The notes beneath the pieces were generated by a model that worked only from the letters and a program-made list of their open reading frames with translations, made no database searches and was not told the origin of the DNA. This document shows positions 1 through 7,596 of a DNA stretch of 11,162 nucleotides, piece after piece. Origin of the DNA: an uncultured Chromatiaceae bacterium (GTDB lineage Bacteria; Pseudomonadota; Gammaproteobacteria; Enterobacterales; Alteromonadaceae); NCBI GenBank assembly GCA_946481195.1, contig CAMLNG010000075.1:1-11162 (forward strand). Direction: 5' to 3'. Each line of letters starts with the position of its first letter. The first letter of the stretch is position 1. Position numbers and translations under genes: made by a program.

Positions 1-25
1 AGACTGCCGCATTTATGCCTTTGGA

Positions 26-1462
26 TCAAGGCTGATAAGTGGCCACACCCAAGGCATCCGGCGCGTTATCCGGTTTTTGCTGGCGCGCCATAATTTGCTG
101 AGGCGACACTTCGCGGCGCAGGCCCATCTCAGCTTCAGTGCGTACCACCACGCCTTTCAGTGAGTTGGTGAATACGTCTGTGATGCGCACATCAACGAAT
201 TGGCCAATCATATCAGGCGTACCTTCGAAATTCACTACGCGGTTATTTTCGGTACGGCCGGTCAGTTCCATCAAATCTTTTTTCGATGGGCCTTCAACCA
301 GGATGCGTTGTTCAGTGCCGAGCATGCCACGGGCGATTTGCAGCGATTGCTGGTTGATACGGTCCTGCAGAATATATAAACGCTGCTTTTTCTCTTCTTC
401 CGGTACGTCATCCGGCAGGTCGGCTGCCGGGGTGCCCGGGCGGGCGCTGTAGATAAAGCTGAAGCTCATGTCAAAACCGATGCTGCTGATAAGCTCCATA
501 GTCTGGGCAAAATCTTCCGCAGTTTCACCGGGGAAGCCGATGATAAAGTCAGATGACATCGAAAGATTTGGCCGGATCTTCTTCAGTTTGCGGATCTTGG
601 CTTTGTATTCAAGTGCAGTGTGATTGCGTTTCATCAGCGTCAGAATGCGGTCAGAGCCGCTTTGTACCGGCAGATGCAGATGATCCACCAGTTCCGGTAC
701 GTCGCGGTACACTTCGATAATGTCGTCGGTAAATTCGACCGGATGCGAAGTGGTGTAGCGAATACGGTCGATGCCGTCGATGGCGGCTACCAGGCGCAAT
801 AACTCTGAGAAATGACAGATTTGGCCGTCATGAGTTTCACCGCGGTAAGCATTGACGTTCTGGCCTAACAGGTTCACTTCACGCACGCCTTGTTCCGCGA
901 GTTGCGCGATTTCCAACAGCACATCATCCAGTGGCCGGCTGACTTCTTCGCCGCGGGTGTACGGCACTACGCAGAAAGTACAGTATTTGGAACAGCCTTC
1001 CATGATAGAGACGAAAGCAGTCGGGCCTTCTGCTTTTGGCTCTGGTAAACGGTCAAACTTTTCAATTTCAGGGAAAGATACGTCAACGACAGGTGAGCGG
1101 TCACCGCGCACTGCGTTGATCATTTCCGGCAACCGGTGCAACGTTTGCGGGCCAAATACGATGTCGACAAAAGGGGCACGTTCACGGATAGCTGCGCCTT
1201 CCTGTGAAGCAACACAACCACCGACACCGATGATTAAATTTGGGTTTTTCTTTTTCAGCGGGCGCCACCGGCCCAGCTGGTGGAAGACTTTTTCCTGGGC
1301 TTTTTCGCGGATAGAGCAGGTGTTTAACAAAATCACATCAGCTTCTTCGGCTTCTTCGGTCAGGGTATAGCCATGAGTGGCATCCAATAAGTCAGCCATT
1401 TTTGATGAATCGTATTCGTTCATCTGGCAGCCCCAGGTTTTGATGTGCAGCTTTTTACTCAT
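26..1462 (-). CDS. miaB: tRNA-2-methylthio-N6-dimethylallyladenosine synthase MiaB
   Basis: Radical-SAM methylthiotransferase that converts i6A37 to ms2i6A37 in tRNAs reading codons that start with U; cytoplasmic. The 478-residue product matches the family length (E. coli MiaB 474). Seen in the sequence: the N-terminal UPF0004 domain with the three cysteines for the auxiliary Fe-S cluster (C12 in [12 protein letters not shown]49 in [10 protein letters not shown]83 in GGCVASQEG), then the radical-SAM CxxxCxxC motif at C157, C161 and C164 ([16 protein letters not shown]), and a C-terminal TRAM-like RNA-binding segment at about 380-443. The frame is open 29 codons further upstream, but homologues begin at [15 protein letters not shown], so the ATG at 1460-1462 is chosen. 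The Shine-Dalgarno sequence before it is weak. Divergent from the small PstS-like gene. In many gammaproteobacteria miaB is followed by phoH-ybeY-corC, which would lie beyond the left edge here. No cluster ligand is missing. Confidence 0.98.
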   Translation of the reverse strand: MSKKLHIKTWGCQMNEYDSSKMADLLDATHGYTLTEEAEEADVILLNTCSIREKAQEKVFHQLGRWRPLKKKNPNLIIGVGGCVASQEGAAIRERAPFVDIVFGPQTLHRLPEMINAVRGDRSPVVDVSFPEIEKFDRLPEPKAEGPTAFVSIMEGCSKYCTFCVVPYTRGEEVSRPLDDVLLEIAQLAEQGVREVNLLGQNVNAYRGETHDGQICHFSELLRLVAAIDGIDRIRYTTSHPVEFTDDIIEVYRDVPELVDHLHLPVQSGSDRILTLMKRNHTALEYKAKIRKLKKIRPNLSMSSDFIIGFPGETAEDFAQTMELISSIGFDMSFSFIYSARPGTPAADLPDDVPEEEKKQRLYILQDRINQQSLQIARGMLGTEQRILVEGPSKKDLMELTGRTENNRVVNFEGTPDMIGQFVDVRITDVFTNSLKGVVVRTEAEMGLRREVSPQQIMARQQKPDNAPDALGVATYQP

Positions 1463-1505
1463 GGTCAGAATTTGCCTGTAACAGTCGGACGGAAAAATGG
1501 CGCGT

Positions 1506-1511
1506 ATTTTA
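1506..1511 (-). promoter_or_regulatory. Possible -10 box for miaB
   Basis: On the minus strand this reads TAAAAT, five of six matches to the sigma-70 -10 consensus, and would give a leader of about 35-40 bases before the miaB ATG. The -35 region at 16-18 bases spacing is poor (GGTACT/TGGTAC), so this is only a candidate. The right place for a -35 box overlaps the end of the inverted-repeat arm at 1525-1533. Confidence 0.25.
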
Positions 1512-1524
1512 ACTGACACCCTGC

Positions 1525-1582
1525 CCAAGTACCAGTGTTGCGCAGCCATTTCCTGTCGGCGGACGTGGAAGGAGGTACTTGG
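1525..1582. repeat. 9-bp perfect inverted repeat in the divergent spacer
   Basis: CCAAGTACC at 1525-1533 and its exact reverse complement GGTACTTGG at 1574-1582 flank 40 bases. The repeat lies in the 205-base spacer between divergent miaB and the PstS-like gene. As RNA it could close a stem with a large loop; as DNA the arms lie 49 bp centre to centre, close to five helical turns, as a pair of operator half-sites might. The repeat itself is seen; its role is unknown. The rest of the spacer (1463-1667) holds a short direct repeat GTTCAG-TAC-GTTCAG (1602-1616) and no promoter for the plus-strand gene that I would defend. Confidence 0.45.
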
Positions 1583-1667
1583 ATGGGTAATTTTGCTTGT
1601 AGTTCAGTACGTTCAGAATACTGGTCTACACTTGTCAAAAGTTGTAATGCCAGTCTGGAGTGAATCA

Positions 1668-2075
1668 ATGAAGAACTTCCTGTTAGTGCCATTGGCACTG
1701 TTGAGCCTGTCGGTCGCCGCTGAAATTGCAGTGGTAGTGCACCCATCTAATGCTGCAGCCTTAACTCCTGATGCAATAGCGCAGATTTACCTTGGCCGGA
1801 GTAAGAGTTTCCCGGATGGTAAAACCGCTTTGCCGTTGGGTTTAACCGAGAGCAGCAAAACGACGGAATTGTTTAATCAGAAAGTACTGAATAAATCCGG
1901 CAGCCAAATCAAAGCTTATTGGTCCAAGCTGGTATTTACCGGTAAAGGTACGCCGCCGAAAGAAATCAGCAGTGACGCCGAAATGCTGGAACTGGTCAGC
2001 CAGAATCCCAGTGTGATTGGTTACATTGATAAAGCGTCTGTGACCGACAAAGTTAAAGTGCTGGCGACATTTTAA
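1668..2075 (+). CDS. Small exported PstS-like (phosphate-type) substrate-binding protein
   Basis: A 135-residue protein with an N-terminal signal peptide (MKNFLLVPLALLSLSVAA, likely cut before EIAVVV). The rest resembles the PBP-like domain of PstS-type phosphate ABC transporter binding proteins, but only about half of it: typical features are VVVHPSNAAALTPDAIAQIY, the LGRSKSFPDGK turn, and a C-terminal PSVIGYIDKASV segment. Such short PstS-like proteins of 130-150 residues are known as stand-alone genes in marine and freshwater gammaproteobacteria; their ligand is not established. The frame extends 57 codons upstream, but GGAG at 1657-1660 sits seven bases before this ATG and the signal peptide starts here. 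It is the only plus-strand gene in the window, with no permease or ATPase beside it, so a role in phosphate uptake is not shown. It converges on the EamA gene with 27 bases between the stops. Confidence 0.85.
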   Translation: MKNFLLVPLALLSLSVAAEIAVVVHPSNAAALTPDAIAQIYLGRSKSFPDGKTALPLGLTESSKTTELFNQKVLNKSGSQIKAYWSKLVFTGKGTPPKEISSDAEMLELVSQNPSVIGYIDKASVTDKVKVLATF

Positions 2076-2102
2076 TCAGCGGTACAGAGAACACGAAGCC
2101 TT

Positions 2103-2957
2103 TTAAATCAGGCGCTGCCGGCTGGTGACATAACCGGCGTAGAAGATAATCAACACGCCGGCGAACCAGGCCATAGTCACGGGCTCCTGCCAGAATAAAT
2201 AACCAAACAGGCCGGCGAAGATCACACTGCTGTAGGTCCACATACCGATATCGCTGGCAGGCGCCAGTGCATAAGCGCGGGTCATCGCCATCTGTCCGGC
2301 TGCAGCCAATAAGCCCATACCGGCAAATGCCCACCAGGCGATGGCTGGCAAAGGGTGCCAGTCAAAGGGGACCGGGATAAAAGAAATGATGGCGGTGAGC
2401 AGGGAAAAATAAAACACGATCCGGGCGGCCGGTTCAGTGTCAGACATATAGCGGATCGTTGTTTTTGTCACAGCGACCAATACGGCAGATAATAAGCCAA
2501 TCGCCAGCATCAGCCAGTTGCCCGGTCCCTCGTTTAGCGGGATCGCAATAAACACCCCAACAAACCCCAGCAGGATAGCAAACAGCGTGAGCTTACTTGG
2601 CCTTTCATTGAGCCAGAACCGGGCGATGATTGGTACGACAAAAGGTGACAGCAACAATACCAGCATCGCCTGCGCCAGAGGCAACTGGCTAATCACATAA
2701 AAAAAACAGTACATCGAGATGATGCCGGTACTGGCGCGGCTTAAATGCAGATACCAGCGTTTGGTTTTGAGAATTTGCGCACCCTGCAGGTAAATCCACG
2801 GCAGCATCACCAGCAGGGCAAAAAAAATGCGGAAAAACACTACCTGCACCTGACTGGCCGACTCACTGGTCAGTTTGACTAAAGCACCAATGCCGGCAAA
2901 ACAGGCTTCAGCCAACAGCAACAAGGCCGCAGCCAGATATAAACGTGGAACAGGCAC
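2103..2957 (-). CDS. DMT superfamily (EamA family) transporter
   Basis: Inner-membrane permease of 284 residues, the usual length for the drug/metabolite transporter superfamily. It is rich in hydrophobic stretches consistent with about ten transmembrane helices in two tandem EamA repeats (about residues 8-138 and 148-280). Family-like features include the N-terminal AEACFAGIGALVKL, the FFRIFFALLVMLPW helix, SRASTGIISMYCFFYVI, LLLSPFVVPIIA, WLNERPSK, and in the second half YALAPASDIGMWTYSSVIFAGLFGYLFWQEP. The substrate cannot be read from sequence; members export metabolites or amino acids. The start is a GTG, backed by GGAG six bases upstream and by a normal N-terminus. It begins 23 bases after the stop of the c-di-GMP gene, so cotranscription is likely. 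I see no clear terminator in the 27 bases after its stop; only a 4-bp stem (GCCT/AGGC) spans the end. Confidence 0.92.
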   Translation of the reverse strand: MPVPRLYLAAALLLLAEACFAGIGALVKLTSESASQVQVVFFRIFFALLVMLPWIYLQGAQILKTKRWYLHLSRASTGIISMYCFFYVISQLPLAQAMLVLLLSPFVVPIIARFWLNERPSKLTLFAILLGFVGVFIAIPLNEGPGNWLMLAIGLLSAVLVAVTKTTIRYMSDTEPAARIVFYFSLLTAIISFIPVPFDWHPLPAIAWWAFAGMGLLAAAGQMAMTRAYALAPASDIGMWTYSSVIFAGLFGYLFWQEPVTMAWFAGVLIIFYAGYVTSRQRLI

Positions 2958-2980
2958 TTGAGGCTCCGGTATTCGCTAAA

Positions 2981-5900
2981 TTAATGCTGTTGCAGATTTT
3001 GCAGTAATTGCGCCGCCGCCATCGGTTTACCAAACAGGTACCCCTGGATCAGGTGGCAACCACGCTGGCTGAAAAAGGCCAGCTGTTGTTCGGTTTCGAC
3101 CCCTTCAGCGATGCAATACATGCCAAGGCTGCTGGCCATACTGAGCATCGCGTCGATGATAGTTTCATCGTTACGGTCAATGCCGATGTCTTTCACAAAA
3201 CTCCGGTCTATTTTAATGCCGTCAATGGGTAGTTCTTTTAAGTATTTCAGCGACGAGTACCCGGTACCAAAATCATCCAGCGCCAGCTGCACACCGAGTT
3301 CACTCAGCGCCAGCATAGTGGCAATAGCACTCTGGTGGTCCTGCATCAGCGCACTTTCTGTCACTTCAAAGCGCAGGCAATTGGCGGGCAACTGATATTG
3401 CGCCAGCAAGGCCGCAGTCTGCAATGCCAGATTTTCCTGTTCCAGATGACGGGGAGACAGGTTGACCGAGACATATAACGGATAGCCAGCCTGATGCCAT
3501 TGCTGTAAATCAGCCAGTGCCCGCACCAGCAAGGCTTGGGTCATCGGCACTATCAGGCGCAGATCTTCCGCCAGCGGAATAAAATCATTGGGTGGCACCA
3601 ACCGGTCGGCATCTTGCCAGCGCATCAGGACTTCGACTCCGACAATTTTCTGTTGCAGGCTGTCGTAGATCGGCTGGTAATAATTAAGAAATTCGTTGTG
3701 TTGCCATGCACTTCTGAGCCGGGTTTCCCGTGCCAGCTGCATCTGCGCTTTGTCATTCATTTCCTGAATAAAAAACTGGAAGTTGTTCCGGCCTAAATCT
3801 TTAGCGTGATACATCGCCACATCGGCATGTTTGAGTAATTCGGTAGCATCGGCCGCGTCTTCCGGATACACAGCTATACCGATACTGGGCGACACACTGA
3901 CGGAATGGCCGCCCAGCATCATAGGCTCTGCGATTGATTTCAGCATTTTGCGCGCAACATGGCTGATGTTGTCATCGTTTTTATAGCTTTCCAGCAAAAC
4001 AACAAATTCGTCACCGCCCAGGCGGGCGACTGTGTCAGTCAGCCTTAAGATTGAAGTCAGACGCTTGGCAACCTGTTTCAGTAGCATATCGCCGATATCG
4101 TGGCCGAGGCTGTCGTTAATTTGTTTAAAGCGGTCGAGGTCGATAAAACAGAGCGCAAGCGAGCGTTTTTCCCGTTTCGCCGTTTCGATACCGTGCAGAA
4201 TGCGATCCATCAGCAAGGCGCGGTTCGGCAGCCCGGTTAAAGCGTCATAGTTGGCCAGATAACGCAGGTCATCTTCGGCCTGCTTTTGGGCAGTGATATC
4301 AGTAAACACCAGCACATAAAAATCCACGCCATTCTCATCACCTACTGCGCTGATGTTGAGCAAGGTAGGGCGCTCCGTGCCATCAGGGCTCAGTACTATT
4401 TCTTCGCCTTGCCAATGCTGATTGGCTGACATGCCACTTAATAAGCGGGTGTAAAAACGCCGGCGCGACAAGCTGATGCCAAGCTCGTGCACCCTGGGGT
4501 TGGCTAAATAATCATCCATATTGCCAAACACGTCGGCAAAAGACTGATTCGCCGCCAGCACCCGTTGTTCCGGGTCCAGCAATACCACCCAGTCACGTGT
4601 TTGCTGGAAGGCCTCACCAAACAGCCTGGCTTTTTCTTTGGTGGCACGGGTTTCAGTAATGTTGCTATAAGTACCGATGACCCGCAGCGCTTTGTCTCCC
4701 TGCGTTTCGGTCACTTTGCCGATATCGCGGAACCACAGCCAGCTGCCATTTTTATGCTGCATGCGGAAAGTGAAATCAAAGCTGCGATCAGGTGCAGCAA
4801 CAAAACGTTGCCAGGCCTGCTGATAACTGTCGCGGTCATCCGGGTGGATTAACGCCAGATGTTGCTGCATCGACAACGGATTCAACTCTTCACTGTAACC
4901 CAGCATGGCGTGGACGCGTTGTGCATACATGCTGTTTTTCTGCACCAGATAGTCCCAGACGCCGCTGTTCACCGCTTCCAGTGCCTGCTTCAGACGCTGC
5001 TCGCTGGCGCGCACCTTATGATGCGCCTGGGCCAACAGGCGTTTTTGTGCCAGCCGGTTGTGTTGCCAGATAAACAGCAGGATCATGCCCAATAAGGCAT
5101 AGCTAATCAGTGCGGTGGTCGAATACCAGGGAGCCGGCTCAATCCGCAGTGTTAAAGTGGCCGTCGCACTTTCGTTGCCATTATGTGGTGTCAAGGCTTT
5201 CACATGGAAAGTGTACAGACCAGGTTCGAGCTGCGGAAAAGTCACGCTGGCGTTGTTTTGCTGCGGGAAACGGATCTCGCGATGACCTTCCAGCCAGAAT
5301 TTGTATTGAATTTTGTCGGTGTCGCGAAAATTCAGCGCTGAGAAGCTCACTTCGATGCCGAGGCTATCGTAAGCAAAACGGAAAAACTGGCCGTCAAGGT
5401 TGCCAATCGCTGTGGACTTCGCCTGATTCATCGCTCCGATGCCGGTAATGACAATGTTCGGCGCCTGGGCGGTCTCTGTCAGCTCGCTTGGGTTAAACCA
5501 GGTCAGGCCTGAGTTGGTGCCAAATGCCAGCAGACCATTGGATAATTTCAGGCTGGCGGCATAGCTGAAATCACTGCCGGACAGACCATCACCTTTATCA
5601 AAGGGTTCCAGCCGCATGGTATTTGGATCCAGCCGGGTCAGCCCCTGTTGGCTGGCGAACCAGATGTGGCCATTGCTGTCGGACTCGCAGGAGTAAATCG
5701 CATTGTTTTGCAGGCCATTTTGTTTATGCAGGTGATGTTTTAGTTGCAGGCTGCCACCATCAACACTCAGTAAACCCAGACCCCGGACGGTAAACCACAA
5801 ATCGCCCCGGCCATCGACACACATTTTATCCGCAGTGCGGGCGAGTCCGGGCTGGTATGGCATGGCTTCATAGATTTTCCGCACCTGGCGCTTTTGCGCG

Positions 5901-7525
5901 TCGTAAAGCCAGAGCCGATCAGCCGCGCTAAAAAACATCAGTTCTTTGTGCTTGGGGTGTGGCCCCAAAAACCGGCCAGCCCTGTGGGTTGGTTCGGCCT
6001 GACGTATTTCCGGCATCGCCTGTAGCGAGCCATCTGCGGGTTGGTAGCGGTAATAATCTTCTGCGTTGTAAAACCAAAAAGCGCCGTTGTCGTCCCGCCA
6101 ATGACCGCGGGCATTCAGTTGGACCAGCGACTGTTGCGTCGCGTCCTGCAATGGCAGCGGCAGGAATTCCTGTTTTTCTGTGGAAAACAGATGCAGTGCA
6201 TTGCCGTTACGCAGCCAGATCTTTTCGGCATTATCCGGATAAATCCGCGCTACCACCGCCGAAAAAGTGGCAGGCATTGGCGCTGGATAGGGGATTTCGG
6301 TGACGGTGCCCGAAGTCAGATCAAAGCGTTTTAAGCCATTGAGAGTACTCAGCAGTAATTGATTGGCCGGACTTTCAGCCAGCGCCAGCACGGCCCTTGG
6401 GCTGAATCCGGGTTGTAAATTCTGGACGGCGCCAGCCGGCAAAGGTAATTTCAGATGCTGGAAGTGGGTGCTGCGTGGATGCCAGTAATAAGCGCCCTGT
6501 AAGCGGCTGGCCACCCAAAAACCACCGTCCGGAGTTGCGGCCAAATCGATGATACTGTCCTGATCTACCTCATATTGGCTGTCAGTAAAACGCCACAGCA
6601 ATCTTGGCTGCGGTTGATCTTGGTCCAGCTGAAACAGGCCTTTATTGGTGCCAAGTAATAGTCCACTGACACGTGGCAAGACTTTATTGACCTGCAGGTC
6701 TTGTAGCAATGGTTCGGTGGTCAGCGGTTGTGTGGCGGTCTGGCGCAGTTCGGCTTCGTCCAGCCGGTATAAACTAGACCCGATTGACAGATACAGTTGG
6801 TTATTAATGATTTCAAGCGTTCTGACTATGTTGTCAAAGCGGCCCTGGCTGGTCTTGGCGAGCCGCAGCAACCAGTGCTTATCGGTTTTTAAATCGTATA
6901 CAAAGAGGCCACGTGTGGTGCCAATCAGCAGCAACTGATTGAGTTTCTTTAAGATCCGGACGCGGGACATCAGGCTGTTGCCGCCATCGAACTCAAAGAT
7001 TTGCTTCAGCTGACGGCCGGGTAGCTGTAACTGATAAACCGCTTTATTGATCGCCAGCAGCAATAAATCCGGCTGTTGTTCGATCACATCATGCAGCAAC
7101 GGAATGGTATCGCTTTCCAGCTGCTGCAGCGGAGTTAATAACTCAGCAGCTGCTGTTTTACGATCAAGCAGATATAGACCTTGTTGCTGAGCCGCAACAA
7201 AAAGCCGCCGTTGGCTGTCTTCCAGCACTGCGGATACATCAAGCTCAACCTGACTGTCATCCACCAGCGGTAATTGCCGCACCTGATTTGCGTCATAGAG
7301 GTTGAGGCCGCGGTCGGTCGCGAGCCATAAAAAGCCGCTATGGTCGATCAACACTTTGTTGACTGCGCCGCTGCTCAGGCCCTGGGCTGTCGTCAGTGGC
7401 TGTAATAAAGGTGCCGGATTTTGCAATTCACCGGCATAAACAGCCGGAAGCAAAAACAGACTGCAGAGGAAAAACAGCAGGTACTGGCGCAATTGGTGGC
7501 AAAACCCAGCGATATTTGTAGCCAA
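2981..7525 (-). CDS. Propeller-sensing membrane protein with PAS-PAS-GGDEF-EAL (c-di-GMP cyclase/phosphodiesterase)
   Basis: Very large predicted sensor, 1514 residues from the chosen TTG. Order of parts: signal peptide (about 1-31, ending LLPAVYA); periplasmic beta-propeller of two-component-regulator (Reg_prop) repeats, about 36-690 (e.g. IDHSGFLWLATDRGLNLYD, SNGHIWFASQQGLTRLD); Y_Y_Y domain about 725-798; one transmembrane helix about 803-823; short coiled coil; PAS (PAS_3 type, HPDDRDSYQQAW) about 849-957; second PAS about 970-1073; GGDEF about 1088-1252; EAL about 1275-1510. The GGDEF motif is intact at 1170-1174, and a product-inhibition I-site RxxD (RLTD) lies at 1161-1164. The EAL motif reads EVL (1298-1300), a common active variant; VNLSP, FEVTES, DDFGTG (1417), IKID, EGVET and QGYLF are all present. 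Both activities are therefore plausible; signal and net direction are unknown. In the same orientation as the CbiB-like gene upstream and the EamA gene downstream. The start is uncertain: in-frame ATG at 7559-7561 and GTG at 7649-7651 are alternatives. Confidence 0.93.
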   Translation of the reverse strand: MATNIAGFCHQLRQYLLFFLCSLFLLPAVYAGELQNPAPLLQPLTTAQGLSSGAVNKVLIDHSGFLWLATDRGLNLYDANQVRQLPLVDDSQVELDVSAVLEDSQRRLFVAAQQQGLYLLDRKTAAAELLTPLQQLESDTIPLLHDVIEQQPDLLLLAINKAVYQLQLPGRQLKQIFEFDGGNSLMSRVRILKKLNQLLLIGTTRGLFVYDLKTDKHWLLRLAKTSQGRFDNIVRTLEIINNQLYLSIGSSLYRLDEAELRQTATQPLTTEPLLQDLQVNKVLPRVSGLLLGTNKGLFQLDQDQPQPRLLWRFTDSQYEVDQDSIIDLAATPDGGFWVASRLQGAYYWHPRSTHFQHLKLPLPAGAVQNLQPGFSPRAVLALAESPANQLLLSTLNGLKRFDLTSGTVTEIPYPAPMPATFSAVVARIYPDNAEKIWLRNGNALHLFSTEKQEFLPLPLQDATQQSLVQLNARGHWRDDNGAFWFYNAEDYYRYQPADGSLQAMPEIRQAEPTHRAGRFLGPHPKHKELMFFSAADRLWLYDAQKRQVRKIYEAMPYQPGLARTADKMCVDGRGDLWFTVRGLGLLSVDGGSLQLKHHLHKQNGLQNNAIYSCESDSNGHIWFASQQGLTRLDPNTMRLEPFDKGDGLSGSDFSYAASLKLSNGLLAFGTNSGLTWFNPSELTETAQAPNIVITGIGAMNQAKSTAIGNLDGQFFRFAYDSLGIEVSFSALNFRDTDKIQYKFWLEGHREIRFPQQNNASVTFPQLEPGLYTFHVKALTPHNGNESATATLTLRIEPAPWYSTTALISYALLGMILLFIWQHNRLAQKRLLAQAHHKVRASEQRLKQALEAVNSGVWDYLVQKNSMYAQRVHAMLGYSEELNPLSMQQHLALIHPDDRDSYQQAWQRFVAAPDRSFDFTFRMQHKNGSWLWFRDIGKVTETQGDKALRVIGTYSNITETRATKEKARLFGEAFQQTRDWVVLLDPEQRVLAANQSFADVFGNMDDYLANPRVHELGISLSRRRFYTRLLSGMSANQHWQGEEIVLSPDGTERPTLLNISAVGDENGVDFYVLVFTDITAQKQAEDDLRYLANYDALTGLPNRALLMDRILHGIETAKREKRSLALCFIDLDRFKQINDSLGHDIGDMLLKQVAKRLTSILRLTDTVARLGGDEFVVLLESYKNDDNISHVARKMLKSIAEPMMLGGHSVSVSPSIGIAVYPEDAADATELLKHADVAMYHAKDLGRNNFQFFIQEMNDKAQMQLARETRLRSAWQHNEFLNYYQPIYDSLQQKIVGVEVLMRWQDADRLVPPNDFIPLAEDLRLIVPMTQALLVRALADLQQWHQAGYPLYVSVNLSPRHLEQENLALQTAALLAQYQLPANCLRFEVTESALMQDHQSAIATMLALSELGVQLALDDFGTGYSSLKYLKELPIDGIKIDRSFVKDIGIDRNDETIIDAMLSMASSLGMYCIAEGVETEQQLAFFSQRGCHLIQGYLFGKPMAAAQLLQNLQQH

Positions 7526-7532
7526 TAGATTA

Positions 7533-7535
7533 CCC
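7533..7535 (-). promoter_or_regulatory. Shine-Dalgarno core that favours a TTG start for the c-di-GMP gene
   Basis: The minus strand reads CAGGGTAATCTA followed by TTG. The GGG core lies seven bases from the TTG. The upstream ATG (7559-7561) has only pyrimidine-rich sequence at the same distance. Starting at TTG also places a classic signal peptide at the very N-terminus. This is a judgement from spacing, not proof. Confidence 0.5.
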
Positions 7536-7564
7536 TGATGTTGACCTGTCGCGGCGAACATAAC

Positions 7565-7575
7565 GCAGAATCTGC
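7565..7575. repeat. 11-base palindrome upstream of the c-di-GMP gene
   Basis: GCAGA-A-TCTGC is a perfect 5-bp inverted repeat around one central base, in the spacer between the CbiB-like gene's stop and the c-di-GMP gene. It could be a small operator or chance. It does not fit the LexA consensus. Nothing else in the spacer stands out. Confidence 0.3.
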
Positions 7576-7596
7576 TGAAAAGTCCAGCTTGTGCTG

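Noticed and set aside
852..1370. Open frame of 172 codons on the plus strand opposite miaB
   Set aside because: miaB is certain by its cysteine motifs; the antisense product is Ser/Thr-rich low-complexity-like sequence with no family resemblance.
1463..1549. N-terminal extension of miaB to an upstream ATG
   Set aside because: Family N-termini begin near the [14 protein letters not shown] segment; the extra 29 codons run through the inverted-repeat arm and look non-coding.
1602..1616. Direct repeat GTTCAG-TAC-GTTCAG upstream of the PstS-like gene, considered as a Pho box
   Set aside because: The repeat unit and spacing do not match the Pho box (CTGTCAT-type 7-mers with 4-base AT-rich spacers).
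1497..1667. 57-codon upstream extension of the PstS-like gene
   Set aside because: It would bury the signal peptide, and a good ribosome binding site precedes the ATG at 1668.
2076..2102. Possible bidirectional terminator between the convergent PstS-like and EamA genes
   Set aside because: Only a 4-bp stem (GCCT/AGGC) with an AT-rich loop is seen around 2098-2113; too weak to call.
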